Program-made: the position numbers and the translations under genes
Notes under the pieces: model-generated
The model's input: only the letters and a program-made list of their open reading frames with translations
Databases searched by the model: none
What the model was told of the DNA's origin: nothing
DNA from: JAFGRU01 sp016934985
GTDB lineage: Bacteria; Desulfobacterota; Desulfuromonadia; Desulfuromonadales; JAAYDE01
DNA: 64,000 nucleotides
Assembly: GCA_963665045.2 (NCBI GenBank)
Contig: CAXXJQ010000003.1
Location: forward strand, 620,001-684,000
Direction: 5' to 3'
In this document: piece by piece, positions 35,007 to 45,213 of the stretch
Layout: every line of letters begins with the position of its first letter
Position numbering within the stretch: position 1 is the first letter of the stretch

Positions 35007-38000
35007 GTGAAAACAGAGCGTTCAAACAAGGGAAACTATTTTCCAGGCGGTTTTTTCGCGGGATATCTGCAGCCCGGCAGGTTGTTGCAGTTTTTCGCCA
35101 GGGGGCTGGCCTGGGTTCATCTTTTTTCGCTGCTTGCTGGCTTTTCAGGCATTTTATTGCTGGGCCAAACGGTCCAGGCGGCCCCTTGTGATACCAAAGC
35201 CGGTTTTTCTTTTGTTCGCCATGATCTTAGCGAGAGCTACTGCGAGATGTGCGGCTACGGCTATATAACTGTCGTTATCTCCAATCCCTACAGTTATACC
35301 TACGATACGACTCCCCCCTTTACCGACCCGCCCATCCCCGGCGCAACCATGACCAATATGGTGCTGGTGGAGAATCTGGGTAGTTCCGGTCTGGTGTACG
35401 ATCCAACCGCCCCGAATCCCTTTACCGTCAGTGTTAATGGGACTCCCGTTGCAGTCCTTGCGCCTCCGGGTACCAGCGGCAGCACGCTGACCTTCAGTTC
35501 AGCCCAAACCACAGCCTTGGACTCCCTGGTGTCACGTGAAGGCGCCCAGGTCAACACCATTACTCTCCGCTTTGCAGTCAGGCGCACTTCAGATCCGGAG
35601 GGTTTGGCCAGCCCCAGCACCAACCGGACCGTCACTGCGACACTGACTTTCGACACGGACTCGGGCTGTAGTGATTCCCCCCGGAGCGACACGGACACCT
35701 TGCCCTTGCGCGAGCCGGAACCCGAAGTCATCAAAACCGGCTGGAACTACGATGCCGGCCAGCGCAGCAATTCCGCAAGCAATCCGGTCTACGGCAACAA
35801 CAACGACGATGTCGTCTGGCGTATCCGGATCAACAATCCGGGCGATGCGGGCCTTCAGGATCTGCGTCTGGACGACCTGATGGAGATCGGCAACCTGGAA
35901 ATCAGCCATGTGTGCACGACCGAAGGGGCCGCCAATACCATCGCCGCCAACAACGGCGGGGGAGCGCTCCCCTCTGGGTGTGTTGCCCATCCCAGCAACG
36001 ATCTCAGCAATTTTATCGTCTCGGACCCCTACGGTGACATGGCCTCATCCTATGACGGTTATGAGGTCGACGTGACGGCCGGCGGCACTACCTCCATCTA
36101 CCTGGTCGGGAAAATTATCAGTGATGGCTCCTGCTCCACCAGCACAACCAATACCGTCAGCAATGTTCAATGGGGATGCGAAGCGCAAGTCCCCGCCGGC
36201 GGTATTTCCCAAACCTCGTCGGGAAGTACGGTTCCAACCGAGGTGGCCACCCTTTATACCCGCTACAACGACGACCATCCCCTCCTTGAGGTGCAACGCC
36301 AGTTGACGGGAACCAACACCTCCCAGCCGGTCGGCAGCAAGGGGACGATGACCATCACCATACGCAACAACAGCGGCGGCAGTGTGAAAAATATTCACCT
36401 GAAAGATGTGCTGCCGGTTGAGTACGTGGTGGATCCGACCTTTCCTCCGGAACTCGACGTCTACCCCGAATATGGACCCTATGACGGCCTGATCGACACC
36501 CTCGTCTGGACCAACCCGGCAGGCGCAGGAAATCCGCTGGACAATACCGAACCCGAGTTTGACCTCACCAGTAATACTGTTACCCATCCCCTCTATGCCG
36601 ATCAGGTCAATATGCTGCGCCAGGGCGATGTGGCGGTCGTACGCTTCCGGGTGGTATTGATCGAATCCGATTACTATGATCGAAGCGCCAATCTGGATGT
36701 CAATCCCGAAGAGTACCCGGTGACTCAAACCGACCCGACCCACCAGACGCCCCTGGACAATGAGTTGACGGTGGACTTTGATCTTTTCTGCGGCACCCAG
36801 GGCTCCCAGCAATTCGTCCTGACCGGCAACGACACCGGCAATCCCAACGGAGCGGCCATCCCGGCGAATCCGGAGGATCTGGATGTTGCCGTGGGCGGCA
36901 ATGTCTTTATCCTGACCAACGACCCCGCCCAGCTTCTGACCCTGCCGATTCTGGTTACCAACAATGGCGGCCATGACGCCGCCGACTACCATACCTTTGT
37001 CAGTTTCGGGGCCACCATGGAGGTCGTCAGTGCCCCTTCCGATTGCTCCCCGATCAGTCTTGACGCGAACAACCAGCCGGCCCCCTGGAAGGTTTGGCTG
37101 GGGGACCCGGCAGATCCCCTGACTATTCCTTCAACGGCAACGGTCTATTCCTGCAGTTCGACGGATGTCATCGCTCCGGGACAGACGGTCACCTACAACT
37201 TTGATGTCAGAAAGGTCATCTCGACGGACTCCAACTATGCGAGCCGTCTCGCTGCCGACGATCTCAGCCTGCGGGCCGATGTCGTGGGCGAGATTGTCCT
37301 GAGTGACGGCACGACCCTGCTGGATTTCCCGGCTCCGATACTCCGTGCGGACAATGAACTGGATCGTGCCAACAACTATTCCCTCGATACCACATGGGCG
37401 CGGGTCATTGGTTTCAACCTGAAAAAAAACCAGGTGGGCACCTGCAGCGAGAACAATCCGCCGTCCTTTGACAGCAACGGATTCGAGGAGGTGCAGATCG
37501 GCGAAGAATGTACCTTCCACCTCGAAACCGGGGGCTGGTTCGGCTTCAAGACGCCCGGTTTTGCCTATATCGCGGTGCAGAACATCGATGTGGTCGACGA
37601 GGTCCCCGACGGCCAGGTTTACATCTCCAGTGCCGACGCAGGTTCCACATCCCTCATTCAAGGTGTGGCCCTGACTCTGCCCGGGGCACCGATCACAGAA
37701 GGCCAGTTCGACTGGCGTTTCAACGTTCCCGACAGCCAGCAGATCAAGGTGGCCGACGAATGGTTTGTCGTTGATACGACAACGCGATTGCTCAACAAGG
37801 AGATTGACCAGCGCCTGGCGCCCAATCTCCATGCCGCGAACAGCCACAATATATTGACCTCCGATTTCGATGCGACCTTCATGAACAACAATACCGGGGC
37901 GGTCGAGATGTACACCCTTGGGCCGAGCACCGTAGGTTATCCGGAAGAGGCGATCCGGCGGGTCGACCTCACCGTCACCGAGCCCTACCTGACCCTGGAA

Positions 38001-41000
38001 AAGCAGGTCTGCAACGAAAGCCTCAGTACCACCGGCACCGGATCGAACTGTACTCCTTTTGTAGACCTCGCGGCCAACGGTGATGCCTTCAACGATTACG
38101 TCTACAGGATCGTTGTAACCAACGAGGCCAGCAGTGACGGCGTGCAAAGGGCGCCGGCTTATGATGTCATTGTCACTGACGAGCTTGACCCCAGCGACCT
38201 GGCTTACGTCTATCCCTTATCCGGCGACGGCATCGACAACGACGGCGACGGCAGCAGCGACGAAGCGGGTGGCGAAGGGTCCATCAGCGACAATGTCGTG
38301 AAGAACGCCGCTCCTGTGGTAGTCAACTTCTCCTACACCCACTCCAGCGCCCTGGAGCGCATTGATCCGGGGTCTTCCGTCACCCTGTACTACCGCGTCG
38401 ATTACGATGACGATGCCGCGCCCCTGCAGACTTTCACCAACACGGTATTGGCAACCTATGACTCCCTGGAGGGAGAGTTCGGCAGCCAGAGCGCGACCCA
38501 GCGTCCCAACAGCGATATCGCCGGCGCCAGGTTCTACACCTCCGACAGCACCACGGCCCAGGTCCGGATCATTCCCGTTGAGACCGAGCCCAAGAGTATT
38601 GCCGACCTTTCCAATACACCTCTTGTTGGCGCCGGTACACAGGGAGTGTCGGTAGGGGAAGAGATTGAATACCGGCTCAGCACCCTGCTGCCGGTGGCCC
38701 TGCTGCGAAATTTCGTGATCCGGGATGAACTGCCAACCGGCCTGCGCTGCAGCGAAGCACCGGCAGTCAACCTGGATGCAGCCCCCTATGCGGCGGCAGG
38801 GTTTGATCCCGGCGGGACCATAACCCCGACCTGTGCCGACGGCTATGTGGAGTGGAATTTCGGTGATCAGCGTCTTACGGCAGGAACCGCAGGACTGAAT
38901 AACCGCTTTGAGTTCGAGATCGGTTTCATTGCCCGGGTGGAGAATACCTCCAGCACCAATGATGGCAATACCCTGTCCAACGGCGATCCGGCGACAAATG
39001 CCACCGCCACATACGTTGACGAAGGCGGTAATAGCGTCACTTATGATTTCGGCCAGGTGGATGTCGAGATTCATGAGCCCCTTATTGAACTGACCAAAAA
39101 CTTTGCCGTCCCCAATGCCGATGCCGCTGATATCCTCACCGTCACCGTCACGGCCACCAACAACGGTACCGCGACCGCTTACAATCTGCGGGTGCTCGAA
39201 GACCTTACCGGCCTCAACCTGACCTACGTGGGCAATGTGGCCGGCACCAGCCCGCCGGATGTTGTGGATACCACTACCCTGGGAGTCAAGCGACCCATTT
39301 TCAGCTGGAGCGCGCCCATTGCTATCGATGTGGGCGACAGCATCAGTTTCACTTTCGACATCAGCATCGATGCCGTGGTGCAGCCTCTGGAAGTGCTGGA
39401 AAACACCATCCAGGCCGATTGGACATCCCTGCCCGGTCAGAGCACCGCCCTCAACAGCATTGGCTCCATCGGCGCTGACGGAACCGAGATCGGCATGCGT
39501 ATCGGGGCTCTGCCCAATGCCGGTGACAGCGTCAACGATTATGAAACCGATGCCGCGGCCCAGGTGCCGGTACCTGCGCTCACCGTCACCAAAACCGATC
39601 TGGAACCAGCTACGGTACCGACCATCGGTGCCCATAAACGCTTCAGTATCGAAGTCGCGCTTCCCGAAGGGATCAGCAACGGCGTCATTGTCACCGACAG
39701 TCTGGATGCCGCCGGCCTCAGCTATGTCCTCGCCAACAACGCAACCTACGATATCAGTTACAGTTTCTCCGGCATCGCCACTATCAATGGCCAGCCTCCG
39801 AACGAAGCGGTTTTCAATTTGTTCCCGGCAGATGGCTCAACCGGAACTGTCACCTGGGATATCGGAACTGTGGTTACCCAGACAGAAGATGATTCGAGCC
39901 AGAACCTGGTTAACCCGGCTGTCCGGATCGATTATTACGCCCGGGTCAACAACGAACTTGATACCGATGCCGGCGATACCTTGCTCAATGGCGCCGTTCT
40001 CAATTATCTGAACGGCGATACGGGACTGCAGGAGACCTTGAATTCAGCAGCTCCGTCAGTTTCCGTGTCCGAACCCGACCTGACCATGACCAAAACCGTG
40101 GAGAATTTTTCCAATCCCGGTGCTCCGCCGGTTGCCGGTGATATTCTGCAGTACCGGCTGACCGCCATCAATACAGGCAGCACCAACTCCACGGCTTACG
40201 ACATCAATATCGTAGATACCCTGCCGGCCGGACTGGTGCTTTATTCCGGCTTTACTCCCACCGCAACCATCGACTCGGTTCCGGTTCCCGGTTTTGTGGG
40301 AACGCCGGCAGGCGCACCAGGAGGACCTCTGACCTGGGGACGGGCCAACGGGGACGGCAGTCTCGATATCCCCGCCGGGCAGACCCTGCTCATAATCTAC
40401 CAGACTGTCGTCCAGGTTGTCCTCGACCCTGCCGGAATCATTGAAAACGGGGTTTACAGCGACTGGACCTCTCTGGAAGGCGTCAATACCCATGAGCGGA
40501 CCGGGGACGGTTGCCCGACCATCACCCTTCCCAACGATTACTGCGTAGGTCCGGTATTCGCCACGACCACGGGTGTCGCCCCGGAAATGGTATTTCAGAA
40601 AACTGTCATCAATGAAACCACCGGAGCCGATCCTGGTCTGACGGCCAGCCCCGGTGATGTCCTGAGATACCGTCTGCATATTGAAAACATCAGTACAGCG
40701 GCAGGTCAATTCAACCTTACGGATGAAATCGATCAGCTGAATGCGTCGCCCCTGTTCGTCCCCGGCACCCTGACCATTGTCACACCTCCACCTTCCGGGA
40801 CGGACAATAGTGATCCCCTGGGCGGAGCAGCCGGAACAGGGCTGGTGTCTTTCACGGGTTTGAGTCTTGACGGTGGGGACTTCATGACCATCGAATTCAC
40901 CGTGCAGCTCGCTGCGGTGATTCCGAGCGGTACCGAGGTATTGAACCAGGGGAGCTTGTTGTTGGTCGACCTGGGTACGGTGTTGAGCGATGATCCGAAC

Positions 41001-44000
41001 CTTGGGGGCGATGACAACCCGACCCGGACCGAGATTGTATCCGAACCGGACTGGATTATCGAGAAAAGCGCACAAGATCTGACCGGTGCCTCGACCATCC
41101 TCTTTGCCGGCGATGTCCTGCGTTATACCATTACGGTCAAAAACGTCGGCACCGAAAATGCCTTGAATGCGACGCTGCGCGATGCGGTTCCGGGCGACAC
41201 CACCTACATAGCCGGCAGCACGACTCTCAACGGCACGTCCGTCGCCGATCCGGGGCCGGGGGTATCGCCCCTGACGGCAGGCATTCTCATCAATGCCCCC
41301 GAAGATCCGACGCCGGGGGCCATGCGGGCCGACGCCACGGCCACCACCGATAACGTGGCGACAGTCACTTTTGACGTTCAGGTCGATGCGGCCACCGCCA
41401 GTGGTACGGCGATTTCCAACCAGGGATTTGTCGGCGGTTCGGGCACTGGCAGTGGTGCGTTTCCGGATCAGCCGTCCGATGATCCGGCGACGGCCGCAGC
41501 CGACGATCCGACAGTCGTCGTGGTCAGCAGCGTCGAGTTCCGTAAGACCGTTTTCAACGAAACCACAGGTGGGAGCGGGGCGACGGCAACCCCCGGCGAT
41601 ACGCTGAGATACCGCCTCGAAATCGTCAATACCAGTACAGGCACACTCAACGATTTGTCCCTGGTCGACGACCTCGAAAGTCTTCAGGCCGGTGATCCCC
41701 TGTACTTTGTGCCCGGTACTCTGGCCTTGAATGTGGTGCCGTTCGGCGCTGATGTGTCCAACACCGATCCCAACGGCGGAACCAAGGGTACCGGCCTCGT
41801 CGATATCCGGGGCATGAGCGTGGCAAGCGGGGACACTCTGACGGTCGAATTTACCGTTCAACTCGCCCCGATTATCATCAGCGGTACGCAGGTCCTCAAC
41901 CAGGCTGATCTCATCGCGACCGCTGCGGTTTTCCTCAACAGCGACGATCCCGGCCTCGGTGGCACCAACGATCCGACTGAGACCCTGATTTCTTCGGCAC
42001 CGCAGTTCCTGGTTGAGAAGATATCCACCGATTTGACGGGCGATCCGGCGGTGCTGATGGCCGGCGAGACCCTGCGCTATACCATCACGGTGAAAAACAT
42101 CGGCGACGAAAACGCCGTCAACGTGACCCTGCGGGATAACACCCCGAGCAACACCACCTACGTGGCCAACAGCACCACCCTCAACGGGGTCGCCGTGGCC
42201 GACGCCTCCGGCGGTGTCAATCCCTTGCACAGTGGCATTCTCATCAACGCCCCGGAAAACACCACGGCGGGATACATGCGTGCCGATGCATCGGCCACGG
42301 TCGATAACGTCGCCACCCTGACCTTCGACGTGGTGGTGGATGCGGGTGCCCAGGATGGCCTGGTCATCGAAAACCAGGGCTTTGTCGACAGCAGCGGCGA
42401 GGGCAGCGGTGTACAGTCCGAACAACCGTCTGACGATCCCGACACGCCCACGGCGGACGACCCGACCCGTGACGTGGTCGGCGACCTGCCTCTCCTTTAC
42501 GCTCTCAAGACCGTGACCATTTCCCAGGACAACGGTGCTGTCGGTATCGTCGATCCAGGGGACGTGCTGCGCTACACCATCGTCATCACCAACTCCGGTG
42601 CGGTTGCCGCCTCCAACGCGACCCTCACCGACAGCATGCCCAGTGACACCACCTATGTGGCCAACAGCACCAGCCTCAACGGGGCGGCGGTGGCGGATCT
42701 GGCAGGCAACTCGCCGGTGACGGCAGGCCTGGCGGTTCAGTCCGGCGATAACCCGGGGGCCGGGGTCATTTCGGTGGGAGAAAGTGCCGAGGTTTCTTTT
42801 GAAGTGACGGTCGACCTCGGTACGCCCATCGGCACGCTTATCAGCAACCAGGGGAGTGTCACCTGCGCCGAACTTCCGGAGTCGCTGACGGATGCCGACG
42901 GCGTTGCCTCCAACGGTTATCAGCCCACGGTCGTGGTAGTCGGCAGTGTCCAGGTGTTGTCCATAACCAAAGAGGTGACAGTCACCGGCGGCGGTTCCGC
43001 CGAGCCTGGCAGCGAACTTACTTACGTGATCAGGGTCACCAATATCGGTGGCCTGGCGGCCACCGATGTCGTCGTGACCGACGACCTGACGCCCCTGAGC
43101 GGTCAGGTAACCTATGTCAGCGGTTCGGGGACCATGGACGGAGTCGCCACGGGCGTGACCTACGCAGGTGCCGTGCTGACAGCGGATTATGACGCCACCT
43201 ATGGCGACCTGAGTCCGGGAGATACCCTGGTTGTGCGTTTCCGCGTGCAGATCGACGCTGCTCTGCCTTACGGCACGACCATCACCAACACGGCCGAGGT
43301 CACCTGGGACGGCGGCAGCCGCAACGATTCGGCCAGCGTCTCCATCGATGTCGGCGGGACGCCGGGGAGCGCCGCTCTCAATGGTTCGGTCTGGCACGAC
43401 GGCAACCTCGATACTGTCTACGATATCAGCATTGAGGAGGGGCAGGAAAGCTGGACCGTCGAACTCTACCTTGACGGCACCCTCATCACCACCACGACGA
43501 CAGACGGCGACGGCAATTACAGTTTTTACGGACTGGCCGCCAACGATGGGACGGGCAGCCTTTACGAAATCCGCTTTGTCGCTCCCGGTGCAGGCACCAA
43601 CACCGCCTCGTTGGGCGATGCCATTTCGGCCTTTACCAACGGGCTTCAGCGCATCAGTGCCATCACCGTCGCCGAGGGTCAGAACCTTCAGGACCTGGAT
43701 CTGCCCCTGTGGCCCAACGGTACGGTTTACGAATCCATAAACCGGGAGCCTGTCGCCGGAGCCACCCTGGAGCTTCTCAATGCCGCCACCGGCGCGGCTC
43801 TGCCGGACACCTGTTTTAATGATCCGGTGCAGCAGGGCCAGGTAACCACGGCGAACGGTTTCTACAAGTTCGATTTGAACTTCAGCGATGCCACCACCTG
43901 CCCGGCCGGAGGAGACTACCTCATCGAGGTTACCCAGCCTGCCAGCGGCTATCTGTCAGCCCCCTCGACCATTATCAATGCGGCAAGCGACTCTTCCACC

Positions 44001-45206
44001 GCCGCCTATTCAGTCCCCGTCTGCAGCGCGGATGCGGTGCCGGCCACTGCGGATTACTGCGAGGCGGTCACCTATGCGACGGCACCGCCTGTTTCCGTGG
44101 CGCCGAACTCGGCGGGCACCACCTACTACCTGCATTTGTCCCTGGACAATGGCAATGTGCCCGGCAGCAGCCAGATATTCAATAACCCCATCCCAATCGA
44201 CTCCGAGATGGACGGCGCCGTGGCCATAACCAAGGTTGCCGCCCTGACCAACGTGACCAGGGGGGCGCTGGTGCCCTACACCATTACGGTAACCAACGTC
44301 TACGGTGTTCCCCTTGAGGATATCAGGGTCGTCGACCGCTTCCCGGCCGGCTTCAAATATGTCGACGGCAGTGCCCGTCTGGACGGCGTAGCAGCGGAAC
44401 CTGCCATCAACGGGCAGGAGATGGTCTGGGATGGTCTCGAACTGGCGGTCAGCGAGAGGCGAACTTTCGAGTTTCTCCTGATCGTGGGTTCCGGTGTCAG
44501 CGAAGGCGAATATGTCAACCGGGCCATGGTTTACAACACAGCCCTCGGTACCGACGTCTCGGGAGAAGCGACGGCCACGGTGCGCGTTGTCCCGGACCCC
44601 GATTTCGACTGCACCGATGTTATCGGCAAGGTGTTCGATGACGGTGACCTGGACGGTTGGCAGGATAAGGGCGAGGTCGGTCTTTCAGGCATCCGTCTGG
44701 TGACGGCGCGGGGCCTGATCGCCACCACCGACCAGTATGGCCGTTTCCATATCGGTTGCGCGACCGTTCCCGATGAAGATCGCGGCAGCAATTTTATCCT
44801 TAAGCTGGATGAACGCAGCCTGCCCGGCGGTTACCGCCTTACCACCGAGAATCCCCGGGTGCAGAGGGCGACGAGGGGCAAGATGCTGCGCTTTAACTTC
44901 GGCGCCACCATTCACCGCGTTGTGCGCATCGATCTCGCCGACGGTGCCTTTGAACCGGGCACCAGCGAACTGCGGCTGCAATGGCTGCCGAAGGTAGCCC
45001 AGTTGATCGAGGAACTCAAGCGGGCGCCCTCGGTTCTGCACCTGTCTTACCTTGCCGATCTTGAAAAAGAGGGGCTTGTCAAGAAACGCCTCAAGCAACT
45101 GAAAAAGGGTGTTGCCAAGGAATGGGACCGCTCCGGCGGAAACTACCGGCTGGTTATTGAAACGGAAATTTTCTGGCGCCGCGGGGCACCATTTACAGGT
45201 CGATAG
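35007..45206 (+). CDS. Giant exported DUF11-repeat surface protein (3399 aa)
   Basis: Start GTG 35007 is chosen because a G-rich ribosome site precedes it and upstream TTG 34977 lies in the terminator T-run. A long signal peptide ends near GQTVQAAP (about 57). The body is a chain of Ig-like DUF11 domains, for example GDVLRYTITVKNVGTENA and GSELTYVIRVTNIGGLAATD. Two copies of a 315-residue two-domain module lie at 40593-42480. Near residues 2790-3030 are SdrD-B-like inserts (NGSVWHDGNLD, DGDGNYSFYGL). The C-terminus has another (IGKVFDDGDLDGWQDKGE) and a segment like the region preceding OmpA domains (LHLSYLAD, VIETEIFW). No sortase motif or membrane anchor is seen. It is probably displayed on the outer surface. 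Confidence 0.9.
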   Translation: MKTERSNKGNYFPGGFFAGYLQPGRLLQFFARGLAWVHLFSLLAGFSGILLLGQTVQAAPCDTKAGFSFVRHDLSESYCEMCGYGYITVVISNPYSYTYDTTPPFTDPPIPGATMTNMVLVENLGSSGLVYDPTAPNPFTVSVNGTPVAVLAPPGTSGSTLTFSSAQTTALDSLVSREGAQVNTITLRFAVRRTSDPEGLASPSTNRTVTATLTFDTDSGCSDSPRSDTDTLPLREPEPEVIKTGWNYDAGQRSNSASNPVYGNNNDDVVWRIRINNPGDAGLQDLRLDDLMEIGNLEISHVCTTEGAANTIAANNGGGALPSGCVAHPSNDLSNFIVSDPYGDMASSYDGYEVDVTAGGTTSIYLVGKIISDGSCSTSTTNTVSNVQWGCEAQVPAGGISQTSSGSTVPTEVATLYTRYNDDHPLLEVQRQLTGTNTSQPVGSKGTMTITIRNNSGGSVKNIHLKDVLPVEYVVDPTFPPELDVYPEYGPYDGLIDTLVWTNPAGAGNPLDNTEPEFDLTSNTVTHPLYADQVNMLRQGDVAVVRFRVVLIESDYYDRSANLDVNPEEYPVTQTDPTHQTPLDNELTVDFDLFCGTQGSQQFVLTGNDTGNPNGAAIPANPEDLDVAVGGNVFILTNDPAQLLTLPILVTNNGGHDAADYHTFVSFGATMEVVSAPSDCSPISLDANNQPAPWKVWLGDPADPLTIPSTATVYSCSSTDVIAPGQTVTYNFDVRKVISTDSNYASRLAADDLSLRADVVGEIVLSDGTTLLDFPAPILRADNELDRANNYSLDTTWARVIGFNLKKNQVGTCSENNPPSFDSNGFEEVQIGEECTFHLETGGWFGFKTPGFAYIAVQNIDVVDEVPDGQVYISSADAGSTSLIQGVALTLPGAPITEGQFDWRFNVPDSQQIKVADEWFVVDTTTRLLNKEIDQRLAPNLHAANSHNILTSDFDATFMNNNTGAVEMYTLGPSTVGYPEEAIRRVDLTVTEPYLTLEKQVCNESLSTTGTGSNCTPFVDLAANGDAFNDYVYRIVVTNEASSDGVQRAPAYDVIVTDELDPSDLAYVYPLSGDGIDNDGDGSSDEAGGEGSISDNVVKNAAPVVVNFSYTHSSALERIDPGSSVTLYYRVDYDDDAAPLQTFTNTVLATYDSLEGEFGSQSATQRPNSDIAGARFYTSDSTTAQVRIIPVETEPKSIADLSNTPLVGAGTQGVSVGEEIEYRLSTLLPVALLRNFVIRDELPTGLRCSEAPAVNLDAAPYAAAGFDPGGTITPTCADGYVEWNFGDQRLTAGTAGLNNRFEFEIGFIARVENTSSTNDGNTLSNGDPATNATATYVDEGGNSVTYDFGQVDVEIHEPLIELTKNFAVPNADAADILTVTVTATNNGTATAYNLRVLEDLTGLNLTYVGNVAGTSPPDVVDTTTLGVKRPIFSWSAPIAIDVGDSISFTFDISIDAVVQPLEVLENTIQADWTSLPGQSTALNSIGSIGADGTEIGMRIGALPNAGDSVNDYETDAAAQVPVPALTVTKTDLEPATVPTIGAHKRFSIEVALPEGISNGVIVTDSLDAAGLSYVLANNATYDISYSFSGIATINGQPPNEAVFNLFPADGSTGTVTWDIGTVVTQTEDDSSQNLVNPAVRIDYYARVNNELDTDAGDTLLNGAVLNYLNGDTGLQETLNSAAPSVSVSEPDLTMTKTVENFSNPGAPPVAGDILQYRLTAINTGSTNSTAYDINIVDTLPAGLVLYSGFTPTATIDSVPVPGFVGTPAGAPGGPLTWGRANGDGSLDIPAGQTLLIIYQTVVQVVLDPAGIIENGVYSDWTSLEGVNTHERTGDGCPTITLPNDYCVGPVFATTTGVAPEMVFQKTVINETTGADPGLTASPGDVLRYRLHIENISTAAGQFNLTDEIDQLNASPLFVPGTLTIVTPPPSGTDNSDPLGGAAGTGLVSFTGLSLDGGDFMTIEFTVQLAAVIPSGTEVLNQGSLLLVDLGTVLSDDPNLGGDDNPTRTEIVSEPDWIIEKSAQDLTGASTILFAGDVLRYTITVKNVGTENALNATLRDAVPGDTTYIAGSTTLNGTSVADPGPGVSPLTAGILINAPEDPTPGAMRADATATTDNVATVTFDVQVDAATASGTAISNQGFVGGSGTGSGAFPDQPSDDPATAAADDPTVVVVSSVEFRKTVFNETTGGSGATATPGDTLRYRLEIVNTSTGTLNDLSLVDDLESLQAGDPLYFVPGTLALNVVPFGADVSNTDPNGGTKGTGLVDIRGMSVASGDTLTVEFTVQLAPIIISGTQVLNQADLIATAAVFLNSDDPGLGGTNDPTETLISSAPQFLVEKISTDLTGDPAVLMAGETLRYTITVKNIGDENAVNVTLRDNTPSNTTYVANSTTLNGVAVADASGGVNPLHSGILINAPENTTAGYMRADASATVDNVATLTFDVVVDAGAQDGLVIENQGFVDSSGEGSGVQSEQPSDDPDTPTADDPTRDVVGDLPLLYALKTVTISQDNGAVGIVDPGDVLRYTIVITNSGAVAASNATLTDSMPSDTTYVANSTSLNGAAVADLAGNSPVTAGLAVQSGDNPGAGVISVGESAEVSFEVTVDLGTPIGTLISNQGSVTCAELPESLTDADGVASNGYQPTVVVVGSVQVLSITKEVTVTGGGSAEPGSELTYVIRVTNIGGLAATDVVVTDDLTPLSGQVTYVSGSGTMDGVATGVTYAGAVLTADYDATYGDLSPGDTLVVRFRVQIDAALPYGTTITNTAEVTWDGGSRNDSASVSIDVGGTPGSAALNGSVWHDGNLDTVYDISIEEGQESWTVELYLDGTLITTTTTDGDGNYSFYGLAANDGTGSLYEIRFVAPGAGTNTASLGDAISAFTNGLQRISAITVAEGQNLQDLDLPLWPNGTVYESINREPVAGATLELLNAATGAALPDTCFNDPVQQGQVTTANGFYKFDLNFSDATTCPAGGDYLIEVTQPASGYLSAPSTIINAASDSSTAAYSVPVCSADAVPATADYCEAVTYATAPPVSVAPNSAGTTYYLHLSLDNGNVPGSSQIFNNPIPIDSEMDGAVAITKVAALTNVTRGALVPYTITVTNVYGVPLEDIRVVDRFPAGFKYVDGSARLDGVAAEPAINGQEMVWDGLELAVSERRTFEFLLIVGSGVSEGEYVNRAMVYNTALGTDVSGEATATVRVVPDPDFDCTDVIGKVFDDGDLDGWQDKGEVGLSGIRLVTARGLIATTDQYGRFHIGCATVPDEDRGSNFILKLDERSLPGGYRLTTENPRVQRATRGKMLRFNFGATIHRVVRIDLADGAFEPGTSELRLQWLPKVAQLIEELKRAPSVLHLSYLADLEKEGLVKKRLKQLKKGVAKEWDRSGGNYRLVIETEIFWRRGAPFTGR
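40590..42480 (+). repeat. Tandem 945-bp two-domain duplication inside the giant gene
   Basis: The segment beginning FQKTVINETTG (40593) recurs as FRKTVFNETTG exactly 945 bases later (41538). Each unit has one domain ending FTVQLA-x-I and one beginning DLTG and containing GILINAPE and MRAD. The protein copies are close while DNA has many silent changes. Confidence 0.8.
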
Positions 45207-45213
45207 AAGCGTA

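Noticed and set aside
35007..45206. Giant gene as a nonribosomal or polyketide synthase, or CRISPR-like repeat array
   Set aside because: The translation consists of Ig-like DUF11 and SdrD-B-like domains with a signal peptide; no carrier, condensation or ketosynthase motifs, and repeats are long and divergent.
45109..45213. In-frame upstream extension of the OmpA/barrel gene, possibly a frameshift fusion with the giant gene
   Set aside because: The extension lies in the +1 frame of well-supported giant-gene coding sequence, and the giant protein ends with a normal-looking VIETEIFWRRGAPF tail; ATG 45214 with a signal segment is a better start.
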